A DNA stretch of 64,000 bases from ZC4RG42 sp003242425 (GTDB lineage: Bacteria; Pseudomonadota; Gammaproteobacteria; Burkholderiales; SG8-39). Where the stretch lies: the NCBI GenBank assembly GCA_937907425.1, contig CALCIE010000029.1, positions 9,325-73,324 of the forward strand. The letters run 5' to 3'. The notes beneath the pieces are model-generated. The model worked only from the letters and a program-made list of their open reading frames with translations. It did no database searches and was not told the DNA's origin. Shown piece after piece: positions 37,244 through 44,820 of this stretch. Position 1 is the first letter of the stretch. Every line of letters begins with the position of its first letter. The position numbers and the translations under genes are program-made.

Positions 37244-37375
37244 AGATCCTCCTCGTCGGTGAGCGCGGCCTTTTCGTGCACACCACCGGCCGCCGCGCGG
37301 GCCGCTTGGCGCATCTCAATGCAGAATCATATGCCGCCCCGTGCCGGGGCGGCGCGATGACGAGATCCCGACACC

Positions 37376-38395
37376 CTATTCGAAGTCCGCGTCGAGCACG
37401 ATGCGATAGTGCGGCTTGCCTTCGCGCAGCCGCTGCAGCGCGGCGTTGACCTCGCGCATGGGGAAATGCTCGACCCGCGGCGTGATGTTGTGGCGCGCCG
37501 CGAACTCCAGCATCTTGTCCATGGCGTGACGCGGCCCGGTCGGCGATCCGCTCACATGCTGCTCGAAGCTGATGAGCTGCATCGCCTGCACCGGCACCGG
37601 CTCCAGCACCGCACCGACGAAATGCAGCCGTCCCTTGGGTGCAAGCGTCGCCATCAGCGCATCCCAGTCGAGCGGAACGTTGACGGTGTAGAGAATGAGA
37701 TCGAGCGAACCCTGCAGCGCCCGCATGGCCGCGGCGTCGGTGCTCGACACCACACGGTGCGCACCGAGCGCAAGCGCTTCCTCACGCTTGGACGCGCTGG
37801 AGGTGAAGGCCACCACCTCGCAACCCCAGGCGTTGAGGAACTGCAGCGCGAGGTGGCCGAGGCCGCCGATGCCGACCACGCCCACGCGCGCGGTGGGCGA
37901 GAGGTTGGTCATCAGCAGCGGATAGAACACCGTGATGCCGCCGCACATCAGCGGCCCGGCGCTCGCGGCATCCAACCCCGCGGGCAGCGGCACCGCCCAC
38001 AGCCAGTGCACCCGCAGGCGGTCGGCGAAGCCGCCGTGGCGGCCGACGATGGTGCCTTGCACGCCGGAACAGAGATGGTGGTTGCCGCTCAGGCAGCTCG
38101 CGCAGTGGGCGCAACTGCTGGCGTTCCAGCCCACGCCCACGCGTTGTCCCACTTTGAGCCCTTTGACGTCTTCGCCGACGGCCACCACACGGCCGATCGC
38201 CTCGTGGCCCGGCACGAAGGGATACTGCGTCATCGACCAGGCGTTATCGAGCATGGAGAGGTCGGAATGGCAGATGCCGCAGTATTCGACGGCGATCTCC
38301 ACGTCCTCGGTGCCCAGCGGGCCCGGATCGTAATCGAAGCGTTGCAGTGGACCGCCCGGGGTGCGGGCGGCCCAGGCTCGAATACGGGTCGTCAT
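37376..38395 (-). CDS. Zinc-dependent alcohol dehydrogenase, CAD/YahK type
   Basis: A 339-residue medium-chain dehydrogenase, probably an NADPH-dependent aldehyde reductase. Catalytic zinc ligands are in YCGICHSDL and GHEAIGRV. The structural-zinc cysteines are in SSCAHCASCLSGNHHLC. The Rossmann motif is GIGGLGHLALQ. This pattern belongs to the cinnamyl-alcohol-dehydrogenase-like branch with broad aldehyde range. The ATG at 38395 has AAGGAGGAAG in front. An upstream in-frame ATG at 38443 lacks such a site. It is monocistronic; neighbours give no pathway hint. Confidence 0.92.
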   Translation of the reverse strand: MTTRIRAWAARTPGGPLQRFDYDPGPLGTEDVEIAVEYCGICHSDLSMLDNAWSMTQYPFVPGHEAIGRVVAVGEDVKGLKVGQRVGVGWNASSCAHCASCLSGNHHLCSGVQGTIVGRHGGFADRLRVHWLWAVPLPAGLDAASAGPLMCGGITVFYPLLMTNLSPTARVGVVGIGGLGHLALQFLNAWGCEVVAFTSSASKREEALALGAHRVVSSTDAAAMRALQGSLDLILYTVNVPLDWDALMATLAPKGRLHFVGAVLEPVPVQAMQLISFEQHVSGSPTGPRHAMDKMLEFAARHNITPRVEHFPMREVNAALQRLREGKPHYRIVLDADFE

Positions 38396-38504
38396 GGAAA
38401 AGCTTCCTCCTTCGGGGACGCGGGTCGCCTGGGCGCACGGCAAGGCCCATACCCACGTCGTCGTCGCGAAGCCTAGCGGGCTCGGGAAGCCGTTTCAATT
38501 CCGC

Positions 38505-39149
38505 TCACGCGCCGGCCTTGCGCCAGACGCTGGCGAACCAGGGCTGGCGTTCGCGCGGCAGTCCGGGGGGGCGGTAGTAGGCGTCGATCAATTCGAAGCC
38601 GGCCGCCCGCACATGGGCAAGCCAGCTCTCGGGCGCGTGGAAAACCCCGTAGCGCCCTTGCACCCAGCCCGCCTCGTCCTGTCCGCGGGGATTGGAGCTG
38701 AACAGCACGCCGCGCGGCTTGAGCGCGGCGCGCAGCTCGGCGAGCACGCGCGGCAATTCGGACAGCGGGGCGTGAAACAGGGAAGCATTGGCGTAGATGC
38801 CGTCGAAGCGTTCCGCCGGCAGTTCGAGTGCGAGAAAGTCCTGCTGCCACACCTCGCAGCCGCTGTAGGCGCGCGCCATTTCGCAAAAGCGCGGCGCGCC
38901 GTCCAGGCCGATAGCGACGTGGCCGCGTTCGTTGAAGGCCTTGAGATCGCGTCCCGGCCCGCAGCCGAGGTCGAGCAGGGTAAAAGGCGGTTCGGCTTCG
39001 ATGGCGCCGAGCAGCGCCTCGATGTTCTGCGAGACATCGTGGTCGCGCGTGCCGGCCCAGAAAGCTTCGGCGTGGGCGTCGTAGTGACGCAACGTCGTCG
39101 TGGTGATGCGGGATCGATCCTCGCCGTTCACTGTCCGTCCCCGCCGCAT
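38505..39149 (-). CDS. Class I SAM-dependent methyltransferase
   Basis: A 214-residue protein with the Rossmann methyltransferase motifs: LLDLGCGPGRDLKAF (motif I, residues 58-72), IGLDGAPRFCEMA (motif II), FDGIYANASLFH (post-II) and LKPRGVLFSSNP (motif III). The substrate is unknown. The pattern is like the small-molecule Methyltransf_25/UbiE-like groups. The start is uncertain (ATG 39149, or a GTG six codons later). It is followed by the alcohol dehydrogenase gene 109 bp on, in the same direction. Confidence 0.85.
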   Translation of the reverse strand: MRRGRTVNGEDRSRITTTTLRHYDAHAEAFWAGTRDHDVSQNIEALLGAIEAEPPFTLLDLGCGPGRDLKAFNERGHVAIGLDGAPRFCEMARAYSGCEVWQQDFLALELPAERFDGIYANASLFHAPLSELPRVLAELRAALKPRGVLFSSNPRGQDEAGWVQGRYGVFHAPESWLAHVRAAGFELIDAYYRPPGLPRERQPWFASVWRKAGA

Positions 39150-39180
39150 CGTGCGGCGCCTGTGCGCCGCGCGGAAGGGT

Positions 39181-39936
39181 TCAGGGCGCTGCGGCGCTCA
39201 GCGGACCTGCCCGTACCAGCTCGCCCCATGCGGCGATACCCGGTCCATAGGATTGTATCGCCGCGCCGAGCAGTACCCCCAGCAACGCGACCGCCGCCAC
39301 TCCCCAGACCGTGCGGCGTATCGCCGTACGGAACCACTCTTCGCTTTCGACGTTGTACAGGCTGCAGCACAGCGCGAGCGCGAGCACGATGGCCAGCAAC
39401 AGATCCACCGACAACGTCGGGTTGGCCGTTACGAGCGACACCGCAGCCCATACCGCCCCGCACAGCACGGTCGCGGCGATGAGCACGAAGGCGAGCGTTT
39501 CGGCGTCGTAAGCGCCGCGCGCGCCCTGCTCCGCAGGGTGTGCCGGTGCGCCGGGAAGCGAAACTCCCCCCCGTGCATCCGGCCGCATCGCATCGCCCCG
39601 CCTGTCGGACAGAAAATCCAGACTCTCGTCGAGCCTTTCCTCGGCACGCGGCTTCGTCCTCGACCACAGCAGCAGCAGACATGCCAGATAGCCGATGCCG
39701 ATCGCCGTGGGATAGCGCAACCAGGGCGCGCTCATGCCGGTCTGCCACAAGAGGAAGGATGCGAAGAAACCGACTGCAGCAGTGAGCGCCACGATGAGCG
39801 TGATGTGAAGCCCGGGGCGGCGAAGCGCACCGAGTCGATCCTGCGCCGACGCCGGCGCGACACGCTGACGTGGGGCCGGCGCCGCGACCCCTCCGGATGG
39901 ATGCGTGCTCGGGGTACAGGCGTGCTCTTTGTCCAT
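39181..39936 (-). CDS. Hypothetical membrane protein
   Basis: A 251-residue protein I do not recognise. It has a roughly 40-residue polar Ala/Pro/Arg-rich N-terminus, two hydrophobic helices (HITLIVALTAAVGFFASFLL and YPTAIGIGYLACLLLLW) and a charged loop of about 50 residues. A second hydrophobic pair follows (AFVLIAATVLCGAVWAAVSL, LLLAIVLALALCCSLYN), and a final helix runs near the end. The hairpin-pair arrangement suggests four or five membrane passes. No motif is seen. It lies 31 bp upstream of the methyltransferase in the same direction, so the two may be cotranscribed. Confidence 0.6.
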   Translation of the reverse strand: MDKEHACTPSTHPSGGVAAPAPRQRVAPASAQDRLGALRRPGLHITLIVALTAAVGFFASFLLWQTGMSAPWLRYPTAIGIGYLACLLLLWSRTKPRAEERLDESLDFLSDRRGDAMRPDARGGVSLPGAPAHPAEQGARGAYDAETLAFVLIAATVLCGAVWAAVSLVTANPTLSVDLLLAIVLALALCCSLYNVESEEWFRTAIRRTVWGVAAVALLGVLLGAAIQSYGPGIAAWGELVRAGPLSAAAP

Positions 39937-40102
39937 GCTGCCTCCACGACGCAGGCTACGCGTCGAGGCGTGACGCTAACGGACGGGCATTCCCCCCGCA
40001 ACCTAACCAAACGGCCTAGTTGACGCGCGACAAAAAGGAAATCTAGGACGCAAACCACAAGGCCCTGCGTCTACGACAGAAAGTGCCGAACGGCCTCAGA
40101 CG
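39937..40102. other. Intergenic region upstream of the hypothetical membrane protein
   Basis: No gene is recognised in this 166-bp gap. It lies between the end of the nirB remnant and the start of the membrane-protein gene and probably contains that gene's promoter. TTGAC-GCGC-GACAA at 40014-40035 resembles the Crp/Fnr palindrome, but its right arm is wrong. Confidence 0.3.
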
Positions 40103-40260
40103 CTAACCGGCCGTCACCGGCAACAGCAGGATGCGGTTGTAGTTGGGATGAGATTCCGCGCCGACTCGATGCCGCAAAGATCGGCCGCCCGCTTCGGCAG
40201 TTCATCGAGCGTGCGCACGCACGCCATGCCGTTGCCCATCATCACCAGCTCGATTCCAAC
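40103..40260 (-). pseudogene. nirB: Remnant of nirB (NADH-nitrite reductase large subunit), N-terminus only, frameshifted
   Basis: On the minus strand one frame reads ELVMMGNGMACVRTLDEL, then P-KRAADLCGIE. This aligns with the FAD-binding N-terminus of assimilatory NirB/NasB proteins (LVMIGNGMAGVRTLEELL). At about 40163-40167 about four bases are missing relative to that family. In the next frame the homology continues as GAESHPNYNRILLLPVTAG and then stops at 40103. Everything after the first 50 or so residues is gone. Upstream in the same direction is ybiB, a frequent neighbour of nitrate/nitrite assimilation genes, so this is probably what remains of a deleted nas/nir operon. Confidence 0.72.
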
Positions 40261-40386
40261 GCCCCGACGCACCGCACTCGGCTGCAGTTTTGCAGCACTC
40301 AATATGCCGCAGGGAGTTGCATATCAATCCAATACCGCGACGATGTGGTCATGCGGTGCAATGGTGTAGTGCATCCGTCCCGCGTC

Positions 40387-40405
40387 ATGCCCCGCGTTGG
40401 GGCAT
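40387..40405 (-). terminator. Stem-loop terminator after ybiB
   Basis: ATGCCCC-AACGC-GGGGCAT on the minus strand, four bases after the ybiB stop. It has no strong T tract. It separates ybiB from the nirB remnant. Confidence 0.5.
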
Positions 40406-40408
40406 TGT

Positions 40409-41389
40409 TCAGGCCGCCATGCTGCGCGTCTGCACGACGGCGATGGCTTTGGCGAGATTGAGATCGTCGGTATAGCCGCTGCCGTAGAGGCAGCAGGCAA
40501 TCTGGTTCACCACGGGCAGCGGCATGGGCACGACGCCCTCCAGCGCGCTGCGCACATATTGGGCCGTCGCCGCGGCCTCCAGATCCTGCGGTGCGAACTC
40601 GGGCACGTCCTCGGTCATGCGCTCCTGCTCGAACAGCAGCTCGTGATGCCCGTCGCGGTACAGTTCCATGCGCGGCCGGCGGCGCGGCGCGGCATAGGGT
40701 TCGCCTTCCGTACCCTTCATCAGCAGGGCGGCGCCGCGCGTCTGCACGAGCACTTCGCCAAGCTTCTGCATGTAGTCGGGATGCGTGACGGCGACGACGC
40801 GCAGGCAGTCGCCGCCGAAGGGGTCCATCAGTTTCACGACGGTGTGCGCGCTGTTGCGCACGCCGAGCCGCGCGCGCACGCCCAGCAACTGCGCGATACC
40901 GGGCGAAAGCACCGCGGTCGGCACGAAAGTGAGCCTGCCTTCGTCCAGGGAGCGTTGCGCCTGCGCGAGCGTCGCGCATGGCATGATGCCCAGCTCGCGC
41001 AGGATATAGGCGGTGGCGACGCGACCGTTGCCGTCAAGCAGACCGTGCACCAGCACCGGCACGCCGATGCGGTGCAGCGCCATCGCGACGAGCGGCACCA
41101 GATTGGGCTGGCGCCGCGCGCCGTTGTACGAAGGCAGCACCACGGGAAGCGTGCCGTCGTTCGGCCGTTGCAGACGGTGCACACGGTCGTTCAAGGCCAG
41201 GGAAAAGCCGAGCAACTCGTTCACCGACTCGGTTTTCATGCGCAGCGCAAGCAGGACGGCGCCCAGTTCCAGCTCGGGCACGCCGCCGTCCAGCATGGCG
41301 CCGAACAGTTGCCGCGCCTCGTCCACGCCGAGGTCGCGCGAGCCGTGCGCACCGCGACCGATTTCCTTGATGATGCTTGCGTAGTTCAT
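40409..41389 (-). CDS. ybiB: DNA-binding protein YbiB (TrpD2-like)
   Basis: A 326-residue member of the anthranilate phosphoribosyltransferase fold (nucleoside phosphorylase/TrpD2 family) that binds DNA rather than catalysing the Trp step. The fold is visible in the all-alpha N-terminal part (GRGAHGSRDLGVDEARQLFGAML) and in VVLPSYNGARRQPNLVPLVA. The PRPP loop of true TrpD (GTGGD) is replaced. Family members are LexA-controlled in some bacteria. ATG 41389 (MNYASIIKEIG) is chosen over ATG 41404. Downstream is the nirB remnant. Confidence 0.85.
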   Translation of the reverse strand: MNYASIIKEIGRGAHGSRDLGVDEARQLFGAMLDGGVPELELGAVLLALRMKTESVNELLGFSLALNDRVHRLQRPNDGTLPVVLPSYNGARRQPNLVPLVAMALHRIGVPVLVHGLLDGNGRVATAYILRELGIMPCATLAQAQRSLDEGRLTFVPTAVLSPGIAQLLGVRARLGVRNSAHTVVKLMDPFGGDCLRVVAVTHPDYMQKLGEVLVQTRGAALLMKGTEGEPYAAPRRRPRMELYRDGHHELLFEQERMTEDVPEFAPQDLEAAATAQYVRSALEGVVPMPLPVVNQIACCLYGSGYTDDLNLAKAIAVVQTRSMAA

Positions 41390-41420
41390 ACCGCCCTGCT
41401 CCACAACTTCGTTCGCGCTT

Positions 41421-41696
41421 TCATGCGGCGCGAGCTTCGCCCTTGAATGGTGCCGCCTGGCACGGCCGCCGCACTTCCGGCATGCAGGAACCGCGCATTA
41501 CGTGCCGCATCGCAGCGTCGCCTTCAGCGCGTCGAATCTCCCCCTGCTCGAACCGCGTGCGAATCTCGGACGCCGATGCATCCATGCAGGTCGGCGCAAG
41601 CGCGGACGAAAACACGGCCGCGACTGCATGGCCCGCCCGCTCGGGCCCTTCGCGCAGAATCGCGGCGTGCGCGTGGATTTCGTCGACAACCCGCAT
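41421..41696 (-). CDS. Possible small hypothetical protein
   Basis: A 91-residue frame starting MRVVDEIHAHAAILREG with a good ribosome site (GGAGACGAAA before the ATG). The composition looks protein-like: mixed Ala/Glu/Arg with three Cys. I do not recognise it. The same stretch has open frames on the other strand as well, typical of high-GC non-coding DNA, so it may not be real. It lies between rnpB and ybiB on the same strand as both. Confidence 0.35.
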   Translation of the reverse strand: MRVVDEIHAHAAILREGPERAGHAVAAVFSSALAPTCMDASASEIRTRFEQGEIRRAEGDAAMRHVMRGSCMPEVRRPCQAAPFKGEARAA

Positions 41697-41808
41697 TTTC
41701 GTCTCCAATGCGGGCGGACGGTTTGCAACATGTATGCCAGTCGTGACAGCGCGCCGCGCTTGGCGATCGGGAACCGGCATGTCTCGCACACCGGTGAGAA
41801 AAGGAAGT

Positions 41809-42224
41809 GAAGCTGGCCGATAAGCGGGATTCTGTCGTGAACGGCCATTCATCTAGGCCCTGAGTCACCCCAGGGCTCCAGCCACCTACCCGCAGGCTCC
41901 GCGGGCCGCCTCATCGCCTGCCTACTTGGTGTTGCTCCGGGTGGAGGTTGCCGCGTTTCACCCTTTCCCGACTGCGTCGGGAAAGCCGCCGCGCAAGCGC
42001 GACGGCCCCCTTCGCATCTCCCGTCCGGTGCAGGAGCAGAACCCCTGCCCTGCTCCGGGAGACTTTGTCTCCGCGCCTGAGCGCGGCGACAAGCCGGGAA
42101 AGACTCGTCTCTGTGGCCCTATTCCTCGCCTCACGGCGTCTGGGCGTTACCCAGCACCCTGCCCTATGGAGTCCCGACTTTCCTCTGCGGGGTCGAGCCC
42201 CGCAGCGGCCGTTTGGCCAGCTTC
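41809..42224 (-). ncRNA. rnpB: RNase P RNA (bacterial type A)
   Basis: A catalytic RNA processing tRNA 5' ends, about 416 nt. The ends pair perfectly over ten bases (GAAGCTGGCC at the 5' end, GGCCAGCTTC at the 3' end), which is helix P1. Conserved blocks are readable on the minus strand: GAGGAAAGTCGGGACTCC and CAGGGTGCTGGGTAAC near the 5' end (CR-I), GGTGAAACGCGGCAACC, and ACAGAATCCCGCTTATCGG near the 3' end (CR-V with P4 strand). A -10-like TATCAT at 42236-42231 sits seven bases before the 5' end. Confidence 0.96.
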
Positions 42225-42230
42225 GCTTAC

Positions 42231-42236
42231 ATGATA
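42231..42236 (-). promoter_or_regulatory. rnpB: -10 element of the rnpB promoter
   Basis: TATCAT on the minus strand (five of six consensus bases) lies seven bases upstream of the first base of the P1 helix. No clear -35 is seen at 16-18 bp. Confidence 0.6.
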
Positions 42237-42326
42237 CCGCGCCGGCGCGCCAAAGTTCCCGCGCCTTGATTTCCGCGTCACCGCCGCCTAGAACGAATTG
42301 CGATCCACTCCACAAGGAGCGCGCCC

Positions 42327-42839
42327 GTGCGACGACGTCTCTACTTTCTGCTCCCTGACATCGCCAGTGCCGAACGCACCGTGGACGACCTACTGCTCGC
42401 ACGCATCGAGGACCGTCACATCCACGTGCTGGCCCGGCGCGGCGCCGACCTGGGCAATTTGCCCGAGGCCACGGCGCTGCAGAAGACCGACCTGATCCAC
42501 GGCGCGGAAATCGGCATGATCGTCGGCGGTCTCGGCGGACTGCTGGTGGGTCTGTTCATCCTCTTCACGCCGCCGGAGGGTGCCCAGCTGGAGTTGATTC
42601 TGGTGTTGGCGATCACGGCGGCAGGCGCGATCTTCGGCGCCTGGGCATCGAGTCTCATCGGCGTGTCGGTGCCCAACTCGCGGTTGCAGCAGTTCTATCC
42701 GGCGATCGAAGCGGGAAAGGTACTGCTGATGGTGGACGTGAGACCCGCCCGCGTGGATGAGCTGCGCGAACTCGTGCTCCGCCGTCATCCGGAAGCGGCC
42801 GGCGGCATGGTGGAACCGACGCTTCCCGCCTTTCCCTGA
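42327..42839 (+). CDS. DUF1269 family membrane protein
   Basis: A 170-residue protein with a soluble N-terminal alpha/beta part (RRLYFLLPDIASAERTVDDLLLARIED), two adjacent transmembrane helices (about residues 60-82 and 88-110) and a short soluble tail (LLMVDVRPARVDELRELV). This layout is DUF1269. The function is unknown; relatives are often stress-associated. The start is a GTG with AAGGAGC nine bases upstream. It is divergent from rnpB. Confidence 0.82.
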   Translation: MRRRLYFLLPDIASAERTVDDLLLARIEDRHIHVLARRGADLGNLPEATALQKTDLIHGAEIGMIVGGLGGLLVGLFILFTPPEGAQLELILVLAITAAGAIFGAWASSLIGVSVPNSRLQQFYPAIEAGKVLLMVDVRPARVDELRELVLRRHPEAAGGMVEPTLPAFP

Positions 42840-42915
42840 TCAAAAGAACGGAGCGCACGCTCCGGCTCAAGCGCCGTTCCAACGGCGCATCGGCTCGCTG
42901 GCCCGAGCGAGCCTC

Positions 42916-42942
42916 AGGCCCCGTCCCCCCATGACGGGGCCT
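42916..42942. terminator. Bidirectional stem-loop between DUF1269 and DUF3025 genes
   Basis: AGGCCCCGTC-CCCCCAT-GACGGGGCCT, ten base pairs, followed by TTCCC on the plus strand. It is positioned between two convergent genes. A smaller stem GGAGC-GCAC-GCTCC lies closer to DUF1269 at about 42850-42863. Confidence 0.65.
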
Positions 42943-42948
42943 TCCCAT

Positions 42949-43779
42949 TTACGGTGCGCGCACTTCGGGCCTGCGCGTGCGTCCCGGGCGGAAATGTCCG
43001 GTGTCGTCGTAATACGCCGGATCCTCGTTCGCGGCACACCAGCCTGGAATGCCGAGAATCGGCACCGGTTGCAGCGAAGCCGTGTCGCGCAGCGTAGCTT
43101 CGTCCACGAGCTGCTCCGCGATCGCAGCATCCAGCGCGGCGTTCTGCACCGCTTCCGGCAGCGCGAAGAAATCGTCCTCCACCGCAACGCACAAGGCATG
43201 GGCGACGATGCCCTTGTAAGGCACGACGGCTTTCTCGTGCACGGCGTGGCCGAGGATGCGGAAAGCCATGTGCGCCCGCACCGCTTCGCGGTGCATCACG
43301 AACAACGCCTTCCACTGGAAACCGCGCAGCAGTTCGATGAGCTGCGGACGGCTGCAGGCCACCGCCATTCCGCTTTCGTCGAGCAGCGTCAGCACATCGC
43401 GGGCGACGCTGCGGGCGCGGCCCGCCTGCCGTGCGAGCTCCTCGATGTGCAGGCGGTTGATGACGGCCTTGGTGCGCGGGAAGACGAGCCACGCCAGCGC
43501 GTTGAACAGGTCGTGCCAGTTGTGCGGCCGCGTCAGCACTTCGCCTCGCGCCCAGGCCCGCCCTTCGTACTCCGCCGCCGACACCTTCTGCGTCTGTGTC
43601 ACGAAGCGGACGGGCAATCCCTGCGCGTTGACCAGACCCTGCCGCTCGGCAAGCGCGTTCAAGGACGTGTTGTCCGGAAAGCGGTCCGCAGGCAGCGCCT
43701 CGACCAGCGACCGCACGGTGGCAAACAGCGGCGAATCGAGCAGCGCCTGCCGGTCCCAGCGTGCCTCCGCCTTCATCAC
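42949..43779 (-). CDS. DUF3025 domain-containing protein
   Basis: A 276-residue cytoplasmic protein recognised as DUF3025 by PHNWHDLFNALAWLVFPRTKAVINRLH, split here, and by FQWKALFVMHREAVRAHMAFRILGHA. No enzymatic motif is known. A conserved Trp/His cluster around the first motif suggests a small-molecule site. Its start overlaps the pyrC stop by four bases (ATGA), so it is translationally coupled to dihydroorotase. A link with pyrimidine metabolism is only suggested by this. Confidence 0.88.
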   Translation of the reverse strand: MMKAEARWDRQALLDSPLFATVRSLVEALPADRFPDNTSLNALAERQGLVNAQGLPVRFVTQTQKVSAAEYEGRAWARGEVLTRPHNWHDLFNALAWLVFPRTKAVINRLHIEELARQAGRARSVARDVLTLLDESGMAVACSRPQLIELLRGFQWKALFVMHREAVRAHMAFRILGHAVHEKAVVPYKGIVAHALCVAVEDDFFALPEAVQNAALDAAIAEQLVDEATLRDTASLQPVPILGIPGWCAANEDPAYYDDTGHFRPGRTRRPEVRAP

Positions 43780-44810
43780 GCCTGCAGACGCCAGCTCAGC
43801 GATTCGCCCGCGCGCAAGGGGACGAGTTCAGCCTCGCCGAATTCGAAGCGCTGCGGCACCTGCCAGGGCGCACGCACGAGCGTGATGCGCTCGGTGTTGC
43901 GCGGCAGCCGGTAGAAATCCGGTCCGTTGAAGCTGGCGAAGGCTTCCAGCTTGTCGAGCGCGCCCGCCTGTTCGAAGGCTTCGGCGTAGAGCTCGATCGC
44001 GGCGTGCGCCGTGAAGCAGCCGGCGCAACCGCAGGCCGCTTCCTTGTCGTGCCGCGGATGCGGCGCGCTGTCGGTGCCGAGGAAGAATTTCGGACTGCCG
44101 CTCGTCGCCGCCGCGACCAGGGCTTTGCGATGCCGTTCGCGCTTCAGCACGGGCAGGCAGTAGTAGTGCGGCCGCAAGCCGCCCTGGAAAATCGCGTTGC
44201 GGTTGTAGAGCAGATGGTGCGCGGTGATGGTGGCGCCGATGTTCGGTCCGCTGTCGCGCACGAATTCGGCCGCTTCCTTCGTCGTGATGTGTTCGAAGAC
44301 GATGCGCAGTTTCGGAAACCGCCGCACGATCTCGGCCATCACGGTGTCGATGAACACTTTCTCGCGGTCGAACACGTCCACGCCGGGCGTCGTCACTTCG
44401 CCATGCACGAGCAGCGGCACGTCGTGCTCCTCCATCGCCGCGAGTGCGGGCGAAGCGCGATCGAGCGAAGTCACGCCCGAATCCGAGTTGGTGGTCGCGC
44501 CGGCCGGGTAGTACTTGAGCGCGTGCACGAATCCGCTCGCCTTCACCTTCGCGATCTCCTCCGGCGTGGTGTTGTCGGTGAGATAGAGCGTCATCAGGGG
44601 CTCGAAGCGCATACCCTCCGGCAAGGCGCGCAGGATGCGCTCGCGATAAGCGCGCGCGAGTTCCACCGTCGTCACCGGCGGTTTGAGATTGGGCATGATG
44701 ATCGCGCGCGCGAACTGCCGCGCGCTGTACGGCAGCACGCTTTCGAGCGCGGCGCCGTCGCGCAGATGCAGATGCCAGTCGTCGGGGCGGGTCAGGGTGA
44801 GGCTTTGCAT
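43776..44810 (-). CDS. pyrC: Dihydroorotase (class II)
   Basis: A 344-residue zinc amidohydrolase of de novo pyrimidine synthesis (carbamoyl-aspartate to dihydroorotate). DDWHLHLRDG (metal HxH, residues 10-19), KYYPAGATTNSDSGV (carboxylated Lys), the H in VHGEV, the H in FEHITTKEA and the catalytic Asp in GTDSAPHPR are all present. It is full length. It lies immediately downstream of rsmI (10 bp) on the minus strand and is coupled to DUF3025. Confidence 0.97.
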   Translation of the reverse strand: MQSLTLTRPDDWHLHLRDGAALESVLPYSARQFARAIIMPNLKPPVTTVELARAYRERILRALPEGMRFEPLMTLYLTDNTTPEEIAKVKASGFVHALKYYPAGATTNSDSGVTSLDRASPALAAMEEHDVPLLVHGEVTTPGVDVFDREKVFIDTVMAEIVRRFPKLRIVFEHITTKEAAEFVRDSGPNIGATITAHHLLYNRNAIFQGGLRPHYYCLPVLKRERHRKALVAAATSGSPKFFLGTDSAPHPRHDKEAACGCAGCFTAHAAIELYAEAFEQAGALDKLEAFASFNGPDFYRLPRNTERITLVRAPWQVPQRFEFGEAELVPLRAGESLSWRLQA

Positions 44811-44820
44811 TCGTGATCCT

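Noticed and set aside
40014..40035. TTGAC-GCGC-GACAA as another Crp/Fnr site
   Set aside because: The right arm is GACAA rather than GTCAA or ATCAA, so the palindrome is broken, and no -10 hexamer lies 33 bp away on either side.
40324..40374. Short minus-strand frame starting MHYTIAPHDHIVAVLD
   Set aside because: It has a protein-like look but stops after 16 codons and matches nothing I can name. It may be further debris of the lost nas/nir locus; that is too little to call.
41377..41823. 148-codon plus-strand frame between ybiB and rnpB
   Set aside because: It has no ribosome site, is Arg/Ser-rich and runs into the 3' end of rnpB. The minus-strand frame with a ribosome site is the slightly better candidate.
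41911..42402. Open frames of 100-160 codons in both strands at 41911-42402
   Set aside because: They lie within RNase P RNA, whose conserved helices explain the sequence.
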